Source: Brevibacterium sp.
GTDB lineage: Bacteria > Actinomycetota > Actinomycetes > Actinomycetales > Brevibacteriaceae
Length of the DNA stretch: 50,275 bases
Assembly: GCA_030457025.1 (NCBI GenBank)
Contig: JAKDSA010000015.1
Location: 1 to 50,275, forward strand
Direction of reading: 5' to 3'
The translations under genes were made by a program, and so were the position numbers. The notes under the pieces are model-generated. The model was given only the letters and a program-made list of their open reading frames with translations, did no database searches and had not been told where the DNA came from. This document shows positions 41,852 through 50,275 of this stretch, piece after piece (the stretch's first letter is position 1; each line of letters opens with the position of its first letter).

Positions 41852-42838
41852 TCACCGCACGTGCACACCCGACCCGACGGTGATCTCGCCGATGACCGGG
41901 TGACCAGGAAGTTCACCGACGACCAGCAGTCCACCCGAGGTCTGAGCATCGGCGAGGAGGAACAGATCGTCCTCGGTCACGGAGCCATCGGTCGTGAGGT
42001 TAGGGCGAACCCAGTCCAGGTTGCGGCGAGTTCCCCCCGAGACGTACCCCGAGGCGATCGACTCATCGACTCCGCCGAGGCGGGGCACCGCGGCCGCATC
42101 AATGACCGCTCCCACGCCTGAGGCACGGCACATCTTGAACAGGTGGCCGAGCAGACCGAAGCCGGTGACATCTGTGGCCGCGCGCACGCCAGCCGCCACG
42201 GCCACCTGCGCCGCATCGCGATTGAGCGCGGTCATCGTTGCGATGGCTTCGTCGAAGTTCTCACCGGTCTGCTTGTGTCGGTTGTTGAGGATGCCCACCC
42301 CGATCGGCTTCGTCAGCGTCAACGGCAGGCCCACCTCGGCGGCATCATTGCGCATGAGCTCATCGGGATGAGCGATGCCGGTCACGGCCATGCCGTACTT
42401 CGGCTCGGGATCATCGATCGAATGCCCACCAGCGACGGGGCACTTCGCCTGCGCGGCGACGTCGAGGCCCCCGCGCAGCACCTCGGTCAGCAGCTCCATC
42501 GGCAGCTTCTCTCGCGGCCAGCCGACGAGGTTGATCGCCGTGATCGGCGTCCCGCCCATCGCGTAGATGTCGGACAGGGCGTTCGCCGCCGCGATCCGCC
42601 CCCAGTCGTAGGCATTGTCGATGACTGGGGTGAAGAAGTCAGCGGTCGAGAGCACCGCGAGGTCATCGCGGACGCGAACGGCAGAGGCATCATCACCGTC
42701 ATCGAGGCCGACGAGGACGTCAGCCCCCGGCTGACCGGTCAGTCCCTTCACGGCTTCTTCGAGCTCACCCGGTGGGATTTTGCAGGCGCATCCTCCACCG
42801 TGGGCGAATGAGGTCAGACGATCAACGATGGCAGTCAT
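41852..42838 (-). CDS. selD: selenide, water dikinase (selenophosphate synthase)
   Basis: The protein has 328 aa. It makes selenophosphate from selenide and ATP for Sec-tRNA synthesis. The N-terminal motif HGGGCACKI places Cys at 17 and Lys at 20, as in the well-studied enterobacterial enzyme, so the enzyme has Cys rather than Sec at its catalytic position. Further conserved segments are STADFFTPVIDNAYDWGRIAAANALSDIYAMGG (ATP/Mg Asp), GHSIDDPEPKYGMAVTG and TDVTGFGLLGHLFKMCRASG. The C-terminus is full length. It is on the opposite strand and about 1 kb from fdh, 6 kb from tRNA-Sec. Confidence 0.94.
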   Translation of the reverse strand: MTAIVDRLTSFAHGGGCACKIPPGELEEAVKGLTGQPGADVLVGLDDGDDASAVRVRDDLAVLSTADFFTPVIDNAYDWGRIAAANALSDIYAMGGTPITAINLVGWPREKLPMELLTEVLRGGLDVAAQAKCPVAGGHSIDDPEPKYGMAVTGIAHPDELMRNDAAEVGLPLTLTKPIGVGILNNRHKQTGENFDEAIATMTALNRDAAQVAVAAGVRAATDVTGFGLLGHLFKMCRASGVGAVIDAAAVPRLGGVDESIASGYVSGGTRRNLDWVRPNLTTDGSVTEDDLFLLADAQTSGGLLVVGELPGHPVIGEITVGSGVHVR

Positions 42839-42934
42839 ACCGCGAGACTAACACCGAGGTGAGACCCAGGCCAGAAGTGGTCATTCGCCCTCGATCAGGC
42901 GCCTTCGGATCGCAGCCATGGAGCTTCGAAGACG

Positions 42935-45900
42935 TCACTGTTGGTTCCCCAGTCGGCCGGCAATGCGGGCACGGGCGAACCTTGCGACGATGAGTCCGCC
43001 GATGACCAGCAGCGCGCCGAGGCCAGCCGTCAGCAGCACCGGTCCGCCGGTCCTCGGCAGATCTCCGCCACCGTCGGACGAACCGTCTGAATCCGACCCT
43101 GCACTGGCACCGCCGCTCGTGGCGGAGCCATCATTCGTCGAACCGTCCCTGTTGCCGGACTCGTTGGAGCTATCGTCGGATGAGTTGCTGTCATCCGAGC
43201 CGCTGACAGACGCTCCACTTTCTGCACTATCCGAACCGTCCGAACCGTCCGTACCGTCCGCACCGTCCGAACCGTTCGCATCGTCATCGCCGTCGTCCGA
43301 CGCAGCCGACGTGCCATCATCTGACCCTGCCGAAGCCCCGTCGTCGTTCGAACCGTCGGACGACGCATTCGTTCCATCCTCATCAGCGCCGGCGTCCTCA
43401 TCACCCTCGTCATCGCCCGGGGTCGGAGGTGGTTCGTCTCCGGCGACCTCGACCGTGGCCTTCGCGGTCTGACCGTTGACGGTCACCTCGACAACCGCAG
43501 TGCCGGGGTTCTCGGCCGTGATCTCGCCGGTGGCCGGGTTGATGCGGACCACATCGGAAGCCGCCTCGGGGGCGGACGTTCCTTCGGTTTGGGCGTGCAC
43601 CTTCACGCCGGCGGCCTTCTGCATATCCACCTCGGCGCCGGCATCGACGACGACCCCGTCACCGCCCCACTGTGCCGTGGCCGGCCAGCCCACCGGCACG
43701 GTGCGCTCGCCCTGGGTGAACTCGGCGGCGAGGTCGGCCGATTGTCCTGGCGCCATCGATGAGGGCGCGTCGACGGAGATGGAGTCCACGTGCGGCTTCG
43801 TCTCCGCGGCCATCCAACCGACTCGGTCGGCGGTGCCAGGGTTCTTCCCGACCTCACCCACGCCGGGGTCGATGCCGAGCATCGTCCAGCCGGTGAATCC
43901 CCCGGTGGCAGGCGTGCCCGCCGGATTCTTCCCTGAGTTGCCGTTGATGAGGTACGAGACTCCTTCGACGGCAGCCCCGTGGAAGACTCCGACGTGGCCG
44001 TTGATCACCGCGGCAGACTTTCCGCTGCTTTCCCGGAACTCGCCGAGCTTCTTCTCCAACTCCGCGGCCTCACGACGGTCACCGAGCTGGCTCGTCTTCG
44101 ACGGTAGCGGATCCTGCGGAGGATGGTGGAAGAACACGGTGATACCGGTGAGATGATCACTCTCATCCACCTCAGCGAGGGCATCCTCGAGTGCACGAAG
44201 CTGCTCGCTGTCGCTGCCGTGCAGGGACCCGGCCGAGGAATTCAAGGTGAGCACCTTCGTGCGTCCGACGGTCCTCGCAGTTGTCGGTGATCCGAACGCG
44301 GATTCGAAGTTCTCGATCTCCCCGCCCATGATCTCGTGGTTGCCGGGGACGTAGACGTAGGGGATGTCCTCGGTCCATTCGTCGGCGATGATCGACTCGG
44401 CGAGCTTGAAGTCGGCAGGTGAGGCCTCGTCGACGAAATCGCCGTTGATGACGAGAAGATCCGGGTCGGCCTTGCGGATCTCACGCAAGGTCCGCCGCGC
44501 GCCCTCGACCGATTCTGAGTTGGGATCTGTGGCGACGAACTGGGCATCGCTCATCACGGCAACCTGCTGGGGTCGGCCCGCGACGGAGCCGGTGCTCAGC
44601 AGGGCCGGATCGTGGATCGCCTGCGTCTTCGGGTCATCGGTCTGCGGGGTGGAGACCGCGCGCAGGTCGGCGATCGAGATTTCGCCCATGTACTTCTCGG
44701 CCGATCGAGTCTCCATAAAGCGGATCCGCTCGAGGGTCAGTGGCTGTGAGAGGCCGGCGGGCACGGTGAAGCGCACCTTCTGCCAGCCGTCGAAGGTGAG
44801 ATGGTCCCCGTCGATGTTCGTCGTCGTCCCGTCGGCGGTCTTCACCTGCAGTCGGGGCCAGGCACCGGAACCATCACCGCGGAGCATCATCTCGAAGGCC
44901 AAGGTGTTGCCCTCGACCGGCACCGGTTCCTTCGGGACGAGGTAGTAGCCTCTGGTCGCCGAGGAGGTGGTGAAGTCATAGGAGAGGTCGATGCTCGGCT
45001 TGCCGTCATCGGTGGGTTCTCCTGCCGTGAAGGAGCCTGTCGCGCGGTCCGAGGCGTCGGTGAATCCGGAGAGGTCGGAGAAGTCGAGCACTTCGGTCGA
45101 TTCCGTGCCGACCGTCACAGGGATGGTCGTCGTGGCCTCGCCCACGGTGAGTCCGATCGATCCCGTGGGCGAATCGCCTTCGGCGGTGACGACGAGGCCG
45201 CCCGTTCCGTCGTCCTCAGTCGAGAGCCCCTCCGAGGACTCGATATCGATGTCCCGTGGCTCGATGAGGGCGCGCCGGCCCTCAGAATCGAAGCCCTGGA
45301 CGCGCACCTTCTCGCTCGCCCCCGTCTTCTCGAGGTTGATCGCGCGAGTGCTCGGCTGCAGGCCGATGGCCTCACCCAGCACCCGCAGCTCCTGTCGCGC
45401 AGTGTGACCGCCGATTTGGTAGGAGACCCGTCCGGTCCCTGTCGCGTCGCCGGCTACACGAGCGGTGTCCTCATCCGCATCGGCGAGCGAGACGCCACCT
45501 TCGGCAGAGAAGGAACCTGAGGCGGCGATCGGCTCGAGGTTCGCGCCCAGAGCTGTGCCTGTGAGACTGCGGTGCAGCCCCTTGAACACGGAGTCCTCGT
45601 CTTCGATGACGGGCTCGATCTGCGCGTCGTCGATGGTCTGTGCCGGCGCATCGGAGTAGAAGACGAGGGCATTGCCGACCGAGCGTTCCTCTCCATCGGA
45701 GGGGTCATTCTGCAGCGCGGGCGCATCTGCTCCGGCTTCGCGTGCCAGCATCGTCGTCGAACCGCCGCCATCGAGATTGATGGCGTTGTGAGCGCCGATG
45801 TCGGAGAAGAACTCGCCCATATCGTCGAGGCTCATTCCGCCCGATGACTCGCTGCGACCGTCGATCGTGGTCACGAACAGTTCGGATCCATCCTTGCTGA

Positions 45901-46897
45901 TGCCTACGGCTGTCCGCGGATGCGCGGTGGTCACCAAGCTGTCCTTGCCCATATCGGGGACTTCGCCGTCCTTGAGGACCTGATGGCTCCCCCCGATGCC
46001 CAGGTCGACGTCCTCGCTGGGACCGATCTCGATCTCCACCTCGTCGCCGACCTCGAGCTCAGACAGAGTCTTCGCTCCCGAGTCACGTCCGAGGAGGACT
46101 TGGCCGTTCTCGGGAACGTCCGGATCCCCGGCCTCGTCGATCATCCCGGAGGACTTCGTGACGGCGCCGTCGACGACGGTGACCCGCGCGACCTCCTCTG
46201 CCATCGCATCGGGTCCGCCGACGGGCCGATTGAGGGAGTAGTCACCCCAGGCCTCGTTGTAGACGCCGATCGCATCGCTCGACAGGTTCGGATTGTTCAG
46301 CCCACCGAGGTCTGTCTCCTCTCCGTCGGCGGTCAGTGTGCCCGCCGCCGAGAGCATCGTCACAGCGGCCTTCTTGTCGGCGAGGGTGAATGCCGGTTTG
46401 GGAGTCTGAGAGCCGATCCGCATTCCGTTTCTGCTCACCGAGGTGTAGATGGGGGCATAGGAGTGGTTGATGTCGAAGAACGTACCGTTGACCGCTGCGA
46501 CTGCCTTCGCACCGTTCTTGCCTCCTTTCATGATCTCGCTCGTGGTGTCGTGGCTGGCGACCGTGCCGGTGTCGCGGACGTCGAGGGACAGGGAATCCGT
46601 GGTGAGATCGGCGGTGAGAACGTTTCCGTTGTTCCAGCCACCGTCCTCAAGACGCGAGAAGTCCGTGACCTCGAGGCCCGGTGCGACCCGCTTCGTCTCG
46701 GAGGAGCGGAGGACCGACCCGTCTTTGCCTAGATTCTCATCGCTGGGCGGGGCAGCGCTCGCCGGCACCGAGGTGGCCAGGAGTCCGCCCGGGCCTATCG
46801 CCCCCGGAGCGAGGAGTGCAGCGATCACTGCGAGAACGAGAACGAATGACCTGGTGAACGCGGCATTACTCGACGAAGGCAGGATGCGTGAAGACAT
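42935..46897 (-). CDS. LPXTG-anchored phosphodiester glycosidase / metallophosphoesterase fusion protein
   Basis: The protein has 1,320 aa. A signal peptide (RSFVLVLAVIAALLAPGAIG) is followed by a phosphodiester glycosidase domain (NAGPA type; AVAAVNGTFFDINHS, HNAINLDGGGSTTMLA) in about residues 60-390. Beta-sandwich repeats follow (about 400-760). A calcineurin-like phosphoesterase occupies about 780-1010 with metal motifs MSDAQF, NGDFVDE, PGNHE and NGHVGVFHG. A Big2-like domain (AVVEVTVNGQTAKATVEVAG) comes next, then a Ser/Asp/Gly-rich linker with short repeats, and finally the sorting signal LPRTG (near residue 1277), a helix and RFARARIAGRLG. It is a wall-anchored enzyme acting on external phosphodiester sugars or teichoic-type polymers; the substrate is inferred only. 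Confidence 0.9.
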   Translation of the reverse strand: MSSRILPSSSNAAFTRSFVLVLAVIAALLAPGAIGPGGLLATSVPASAAPPSDENLGKDGSVLRSSETKRVAPGLEVTDFSRLEDGGWNNGNVLTADLTTDSLSLDVRDTGTVASHDTTSEIMKGGKNGAKAVAAVNGTFFDINHSYAPIYTSVSRNGMRIGSQTPKPAFTLADKKAAVTMLSAAGTLTADGEETDLGGLNNPNLSSDAIGVYNEAWGDYSLNRPVGGPDAMAEEVARVTVVDGAVTKSSGMIDEAGDPDVPENGQVLLGRDSGAKTLSELEVGDEVEIEIGPSEDVDLGIGGSHQVLKDGEVPDMGKDSLVTTAHPRTAVGISKDGSELFVTTIDGRSESSGGMSLDDMGEFFSDIGAHNAINLDGGGSTTMLAREAGADAPALQNDPSDGEERSVGNALVFYSDAPAQTIDDAQIEPVIEDEDSVFKGLHRSLTGTALGANLEPIAASGSFSAEGGVSLADADEDTARVAGDATGTGRVSYQIGGHTARQELRVLGEAIGLQPSTRAINLEKTGASEKVRVQGFDSEGRRALIEPRDIDIESSEGLSTEDDGTGGLVVTAEGDSPTGSIGLTVGEATTTIPVTVGTESTEVLDFSDLSGFTDASDRATGSFTAGEPTDDGKPSIDLSYDFTTSSATRGYYLVPKEPVPVEGNTLAFEMMLRGDGSGAWPRLQVKTADGTTTNIDGDHLTFDGWQKVRFTVPAGLSQPLTLERIRFMETRSAEKYMGEISIADLRAVSTPQTDDPKTQAIHDPALLSTGSVAGRPQQVAVMSDAQFVATDPNSESVEGARRTLREIRKADPDLLVINGDFVDEASPADFKLAESIIADEWTEDIPYVYVPGNHEIMGGEIENFESAFGSPTTARTVGRTKVLTLNSSAGSLHGSDSEQLRALEDALAEVDESDHLTGITVFFHHPPQDPLPSKTSQLGDRREAAELEKKLGEFRESSGKSAAVINGHVGVFHGAAVEGVSYLINGNSGKNPAGTPATGGFTGWTMLGIDPGVGEVGKNPGTADRVGWMAAETKPHVDSISVDAPSSMAPGQSADLAAEFTQGERTVPVGWPATAQWGGDGVVVDAGAEVDMQKAAGVKVHAQTEGTSAPEAASDVVRINPATGEITAENPGTAVVEVTVNGQTAKATVEVAGDEPPPTPGDDEGDEDAGADEDGTNASSDGSNDDGASAGSDDGTSAASDDGDDDANGSDGADGTDGSDGSDSAESGASVSGSDDSNSSDDSSNESGNRDGSTNDGSATSGGASAGSDSDGSSDGGGDLPRTGGPVLLTAGLGALLVIGGLIVARFARARIAGRLGNQQ

Positions 46898-47021
46898 GGG
46901 GTCTTTCTGGAAAGACAGCGGGGAGACCCGGCTAGCCTAAGGCGACCATGACAACACCTGAGCAAACCCTGAGTGAACTCGGTCAGAAGAGTGAAAGCGG
47001 GGGTGAAGGGTGCACCGTCTG

Positions 47022-47612
47022 TCAATCGACCATGTCTGCTGCCACCACCGCGAGATCCCGGTGCTGCCAGGCCACGCGAGGTGTCAGCCCTGCCTCGCTC
47101 AGCCAATCGAGTTGTTCGGCCAGCGGGCTGGGGGTGTCGATGACCCCGTCGATCGGCGTGATCACATCTGCCGGATCGGGTGGAACGACGAGATCTGCGA
47201 GCACGAACCGGCCGCCAGGAACAAGGACCCGTGCGATCCGTGAGAACAGATCGGCCTTCCCCTCCCCGCCGAGGTGATGCACCGCAAGCGTCGACATGAC
47301 GAGGTCGAAGGGACCGTTCGGCAGCGAATCCTCCAGCCGCCCGAGGCTCAGCGTGCTGCGGTGATGATCGAGAACCTTCCTGGCACCGGCCAGCATCTCC
47401 TCACTTTCGTCGATGCCGTGGATGTGTGCCTGCGGCAGTGCCTCGGCGACCCGTCTGGCGGTCAGCCCGCTGCCCACCCCGAGGTCGAGGATCGTGCGCG
47501 GATCCGCCTCGGCGACGGCTGCGGCAAGCTCACTTTGGAGCCGTCGGTAGTCGGGGATCTCCTCGGCCATGACGTCGAGGTAGGTGTTCGGATCCCAAGT
47601 GAAATCCGACAT
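47022..47612 (-). CDS. class I SAM-dependent methyltransferase
   Basis: The protein has 196 aa from the ATG at 47612 (AAAGGACAC upstream; a start at 47627 would bury this site). It starts MSDFTWDPNTYLDVMAEEIPDY, with motif I TILDLGVGSGLTARRVAEAL and motif II region GPFDLVMSTLAVHHLGGEGKADLFSRIARVLVPGGRFVLADL. This resembles TrmB/UbiE-like small-molecule methyltransferases (YcgJ group). It lies 28 bases after the alpha/beta hydrolase gene on the same strand, likely one operon. The acceptor is unknown. Confidence 0.85.
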   Translation of the reverse strand: MSDFTWDPNTYLDVMAEEIPDYRRLQSELAAAVAEADPRTILDLGVGSGLTARRVAEALPQAHIHGIDESEEMLAGARKVLDHHRSTLSLGRLEDSLPNGPFDLVMSTLAVHHLGGEGKADLFSRIARVLVPGGRFVLADLVVPPDPADVITPIDGVIDTPSPLAEQLDWLSEAGLTPRVAWQHRDLAVVAADMVD

Positions 47613-47640
47613 GATGTGTCCTTTCATCGGCGTGAATCGG

Positions 47641-48708
47641 TCAGTTCATTGGCATCGCCGCTGGTTCCAGGAAGGCGACGATGGCGGCATTGCGCCAGGA
47701 GAACAGAGCATCGAAGGCGTGTTGGGCGCCGGGCAGCTCGACGTACCAGGTCGTGTTCGGCGACCCGGTGCGAATGTGGTCGTACAGGGCTCGAGCTTCT
47801 TCGACAGGAACCCAGGAATCATGATCACCGTGTGCGATGAATATCGGCGGTGCCGTTGACGGCTGTGACTCGTCCTCGCCTCGGCCGAAATATCGACCGA
47901 TCCACGGGTACAAGCACACAGCGGCAGCGATCCGCGGCACCGCCTCGGCGGAACTCGGAGGAGCCAGCGCGGTCATCGCGGTCATATGTGCGCCGGCCGA
48001 ACTGCCGGCCATGACGATCCTCGTGACATCGCCGCCGTGGATCTCGGAGTTGTCCCGGGCCCATCGCAGGACAGCGCGCGCATCGTCGAGATGGTCGGTG
48101 AATCCGGCGTCGGGCCGCAGGCGATAGGTGGCGCTGATGCACGTCCAGCCCTGAACGGCCAGACGATGAAGTAGGACGCGGCCCTCATTCCGGTTGCTTC
48201 CGGAGGAATAGCCGCCGCCGTGGAAGTAGACGAGGATCGGGCCGAACAGATCACCGTTCCTGTGCCGGTAGACGTCCAGGCGCTGGCGAGGATGATCGCC
48301 GTAGGGCAAGCGTCCGATTCGTTTGACCGCCCCTGGCCGCAGAGGCACCGGGAAGACGAGCGGTCGTATCCAGCTTTGAGCCGCATCGTTGCTGATCTGC
48401 ACACCGTGGTCGGCAGCGGTCGAGGCGACCACTGACCGGGCACGGGTTGCTCGCCTGGTCAGTTCGAGGAGACCGACGAACTCGAGCCCCGCGACGATGA
48501 GCAGCACGGATCCGAGAAGACCGTGCAGATCGCCTTCGCTGAGTGCCAGGACAGTGGAGAAAACGAGGAGGAGAGCTGCCAGATGCGGGATCTCGTTGAT
48601 GACCATCGTGAGGTAGAAGGCGAGGATTCCGAAGCGCGTGACCCTGATCAGGGCGGTGAATGTGCACACCCCGATGATGAGAATTGTGATGATGTAGCCG
48701 ATCGGCAT
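47641..48708 (-). CDS. membrane-anchored alpha/beta hydrolase
   Basis: The protein has 355 aa from the ATG at 48708 (AAGGGGAC before). Three to four N-terminal hydrophobic segments (IGYIITILIIGVCTFTALI, LAALLLVFSTVLAL, LLGSVLLIVAGLEFVGLL) precede a hormone-sensitive-lipase type esterase domain: the oxyanion motif HGGGYSSGS, the nucleophile elbow GSSAGAH, the Asp in IFIAHGDHDSWVP and the His in GAQHAFDALFS. It is a membrane-attached carboxylesterase of unknown substrate. It precedes the methyltransferase by 28 bases. Confidence 0.88.
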   Translation of the reverse strand: MPIGYIITILIIGVCTFTALIRVTRFGILAFYLTMVINEIPHLAALLLVFSTVLALSEGDLHGLLGSVLLIVAGLEFVGLLELTRRATRARSVVASTAADHGVQISNDAAQSWIRPLVFPVPLRPGAVKRIGRLPYGDHPRQRLDVYRHRNGDLFGPILVYFHGGGYSSGSNRNEGRVLLHRLAVQGWTCISATYRLRPDAGFTDHLDDARAVLRWARDNSEIHGGDVTRIVMAGSSAGAHMTAMTALAPPSSAEAVPRIAAAVCLYPWIGRYFGRGEDESQPSTAPPIFIAHGDHDSWVPVEEARALYDHIRTGSPNTTWYVELPGAQHAFDALFSWRNAAIVAFLEPAAMPMN

Positions 48709-48873
48709 GGATGTCCCCTTCGACATCGGAGAGCGCGCCGCCCCTCCACTTTCAGGCTAGCATTCTGCGTTCGAGGCGAGAAGCCTCTCCCGGAGGTCAG
48801 TGTGGACACAATCAGCGTTGTCCCTGTCCAGGCGGGGAGCCGGGGCCCTGCACGCCGGGGTAGGATTCTTCAC

Positions 48874-48968
48874 GGAGGCGTCCGAGTCCTGGTGGGCTCC
48901 CCGGTCTTCAAAACCGGTGAGACCGAGTATCTCGGTCTGGCGGGTTCGATTCCCGTCCGCCTCCGCCA
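48874..48968 (+). tRNA. selC: selenocysteine tRNA, anticodon TCA
   Basis: The gene is 95 bases including an encoded CCA. GGAGGCG (48874-48880) pairs with CGCCTCC (48958-48964). The D arm GAGTCC-TGGT-GGGCTC has a 6-bp stem and a 4-nt loop, a hallmark of tRNA-Sec. The anticodon loop CTTCAAA has TCA at 48908-48910, reading UGA. The variable arm AGACCGAG-TAT-CTCGGTCT is an 8-bp stem, and TTCGATT is the T loop. It lies 51 bp before selA, on the same strand. Confidence 0.95.
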
Positions 48969-49019
48969 CCAGCATCGTCGGTGTCGTCGCGCTCGACCGC
49001 AGTGAAGGAGAATGCAGCC

Positions 49020-50275
49020 TTGGCCCATACGGATCCGCGGCGCAGCATTCCGCGCACCGATCACCTCCTCGACCTCCCGGAGGTCATCACCGCAGGTGAG
49101 AGGCTGAGCCAGTCGACGATCAGGGCGATCATCGTCGAAGCTCAGAAAGCCGCTCGCGCCGGTGAGATCCCCGTCGCCGAGGTGGTCCCCACCGTCATCG
49201 AACACCTGAGTTCCCGTTCGGCCTCCTCACTGACCCCGGTGCTCAACGCCACCGGAATCATCGTCCACACCAACCTCGGCCGCGCTCCTCTGTCCGAACC
49301 GGCGCGACGGGCCGTGGCCAGTGCGGCCGGCTACGTCGATGTCGAGATGGACTTGGAGACCGGTCGACGCAGCAAGCGGGGGATCGGTGCGAAGCAGGCA
49401 ATTCTGCGAGCCTGCCCGGGAGCCGAGGACGCACTGATCGTCAACAATGGTGGCGCTGCGCTGCTGCTCGCGGTCACTGCGCTGCGCGGTGACAAGATGT
49501 CAGGAAACGACGGTTCTGCCGGTGCGAGCGACGCGTCGGTGGCAGGCGAGATCATCGTCAGTCGCGGGGAACTCATCGAGATCGGAGCCGGCTTCCGCCT
49601 TCCCGACCTCATGGCGACGACCGGTTCCCGGGTCCGGGAAGTCGGAATGACGAACCGCACCCACCTCGACGACTACGCCCAAGCCATCACCGCCGATACT
49701 GCGAGTCTGCTCAAGGTCCATACGAGCAACTTCCGAGTCGAAGGCTTCACCGCCTCCGTCGAGATCGCGCAGCTGCGTGAACTCGCCGATGAACACGACC
49801 TTCCCCTCATCGCCGATCTGGGCAGCGGACTGTTCGAACCCGACCCGTACCTGCCCGACGAGCCCGACATCGCCAGCGCGCTCGCCGCCGGGGCCGATGT
49901 CGTCATCGTCAGCGGGGACAAACTCCTCGGTGGCCCGCAGGCCGGGCTCATCCTTGGCCGCAGCGACGCAGTCCAGCGCATCGCGACGCATCCTTTGGCC
50001 CGTGCGATGCGCACCGACAAGCTCACGCTGGCCGCAATCGAGGCCACGGTTGCCAACACCGAGAACCCGGTCCATGAGGCTCTGCACATCGACGTCGATC
50101 GCCTCAAAGAGCGCACCGAACGCTTGGCCGCACGTGCGGCTGGAACCGTCGTCGCCCACGACGGGCGCGTCGGCGGCGGGGGAGCGCCCGGTGTGCCCTT
50201 GCCTGGTTGGGCTGTCGAGCTGCCCGAGGAGCTCGCCCGCCCGCTGCGCCTCGGCAACCCGGCAGTCGTCGCCCG
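49020..50275 (+). CDS. selA: L-seryl-tRNA(Sec) selenium transferase, 3' end outside window
   Basis: The PLP enzyme converts Ser-tRNA(Sec) to Sec-tRNA(Sec) using selenophosphate. At least 418 residues are visible, running off the window. A TTG start at 49020 is chosen because AAGGAG (49005-49010) lies nine bases upstream; a GTG at 49002 is in frame but overlaps that site. The N-terminal text IPRTDHLLDLPEV, then LNATGIIVHTNLGRAPLS, the conserved NNGGAALLLAV-type segment, LIADLGSGLFEP and SGDKLLGGPQAGLILG with the PLP lysine (residue 301) are diagnostic. The residues seen are intact. SelB is expected to follow downstream, outside the window. Confidence 0.93.
   Translation, partial: MAHTDPRRSIPRTDHLLDLPEVITAGERLSQSTIRAIIVEAQKAARAGEIPVAEVVPTVIEHLSSRSASSLTPVLNATGIIVHTNLGRAPLSEPARRAVASAAGYVDVEMDLETGRRSKRGIGAKQAILRACPGAEDALIVNNGGAALLLAVTALRGDKMSGNDGSAGASDASVAGEIIVSRGELIEIGAGFRLPDLMATTGSRVREVGMTNRTHLDDYAQAITADTASLLKVHTSNFRVEGFTASVEIAQLRELADEHDLPLIADLGSGLFEPDPYLPDEPDIASALAAGADVVIVSGDKLLGGPQAGLILGRSDAVQRIATHPLARAMRTDKLTLAAIEATVANTENPVHEALHIDVDRLKERTERLAARAAGTVVAHDGRVGGGGAPGVPLPGWAVELPEELARPLRLGNPAVVA

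Overview
The window is high-GC actinobacterial DNA. Gene content and protein style suggest Brevibacterium or a close relative; this is inferred, because no rRNA or other marker is present. It divides into a mobile and metal-resistance left half (about 1-26,000) and a more ordinary chromosomal right half (about 26,000-50,275). The right half carries a selenocysteine-dependent formate dehydrogenase with most of its selenium machinery.

Mobile region, 1-9,250. It opens with the 3' end of a Tn7/Tn5053-like transposon: a TniB/TnsC-type ATPase, then two different TniQ-family zinc-finger proteins in overlapping frames, with a possible transposon end at 3783-3802. Remnants follow of an IS1380 transposase, an NADPH-dependent FMN reductase, the C-terminus of ribonucleotide reductase NrdF, and one end of an IS21 element with four repeats spaced exactly 23 bp. 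The IS21 istB gene is split by a complete RIT (recombinase-in-trio) element. The RIT has three overlapping tyrosine recombinase genes, 43-bp perfect terminal inverted repeats and an 8-bp direct repeat; removing it with one repeat copy restores a 249-codon istB. A fragment of an unrelated transposase lies just beyond istB.

Copper region, 9,302-18,300. On the minus strand are CopA (Cu+ P-type ATPase), a CopD/CtaG-type membrane protein, a CopC-CopD fusion, YcnI (DUF1775) and a DUF5134 protein. In the middle is a plus-strand pair: a BlaI/MecI/CopY-family repressor and an M56 (BlaR1-like) membrane protease. CopY/BlaI-like inverted repeats (CTACA/TGTAG half sites) lie before the repressor, before the CopD/CtaG gene and before the DUF5134 gene, suggesting one protease-controlled copper regulon.

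Decayed stretch, 18,700-25,900. An orphan zinc-type lipoprotein SBP is intact. Around it lie a truncated iron-siderophore SBP, a broken SDR gene, a LysR gene fused to a fragment of another gene, and a GNAT gene with an internal deletion. Among them is an intact three-gene minus-strand operon (24443 to 23336). It encodes a secreted 180-aa protein with a C-terminal four-cysteine glycine-rich domain resembling halocin C8-type bacteriocins, followed by two small two-TM proteins. It is the best candidate for an undescribed system.

Right half, 26,000-50,275. Housekeeping and metabolic genes (SRPBCC protein, 7Fe ferredoxin, XRE regulator, broken cupin, alcohol dehydrogenase, sugar O-acetyltransferase, M20 amidohydrolase, HAD phosphatase, MarR regulator, cold-shock protein, thioredoxin, methyltransferases) surround fdhA-fdhB-nrfD. 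FdhA is interrupted by an in-frame UGA (35380-35382) in the conserved active-site context, followed by a perfect 7-bp hairpin, so it is read as selenocysteine. SelD (41852-42838, minus), tRNA-Sec with anticodon UCA (48874-48968) and SelA (from a TTG at 49020, running off the window) complete most of the pathway; SelB is not visible. Between fdh and selD are two tandemly duplicated 76-aa membrane proteins of unknown function, and beyond selD a 1,320-aa LPXTG-anchored protein combining phosphodiester glycosidase and metallophosphoesterase domains.
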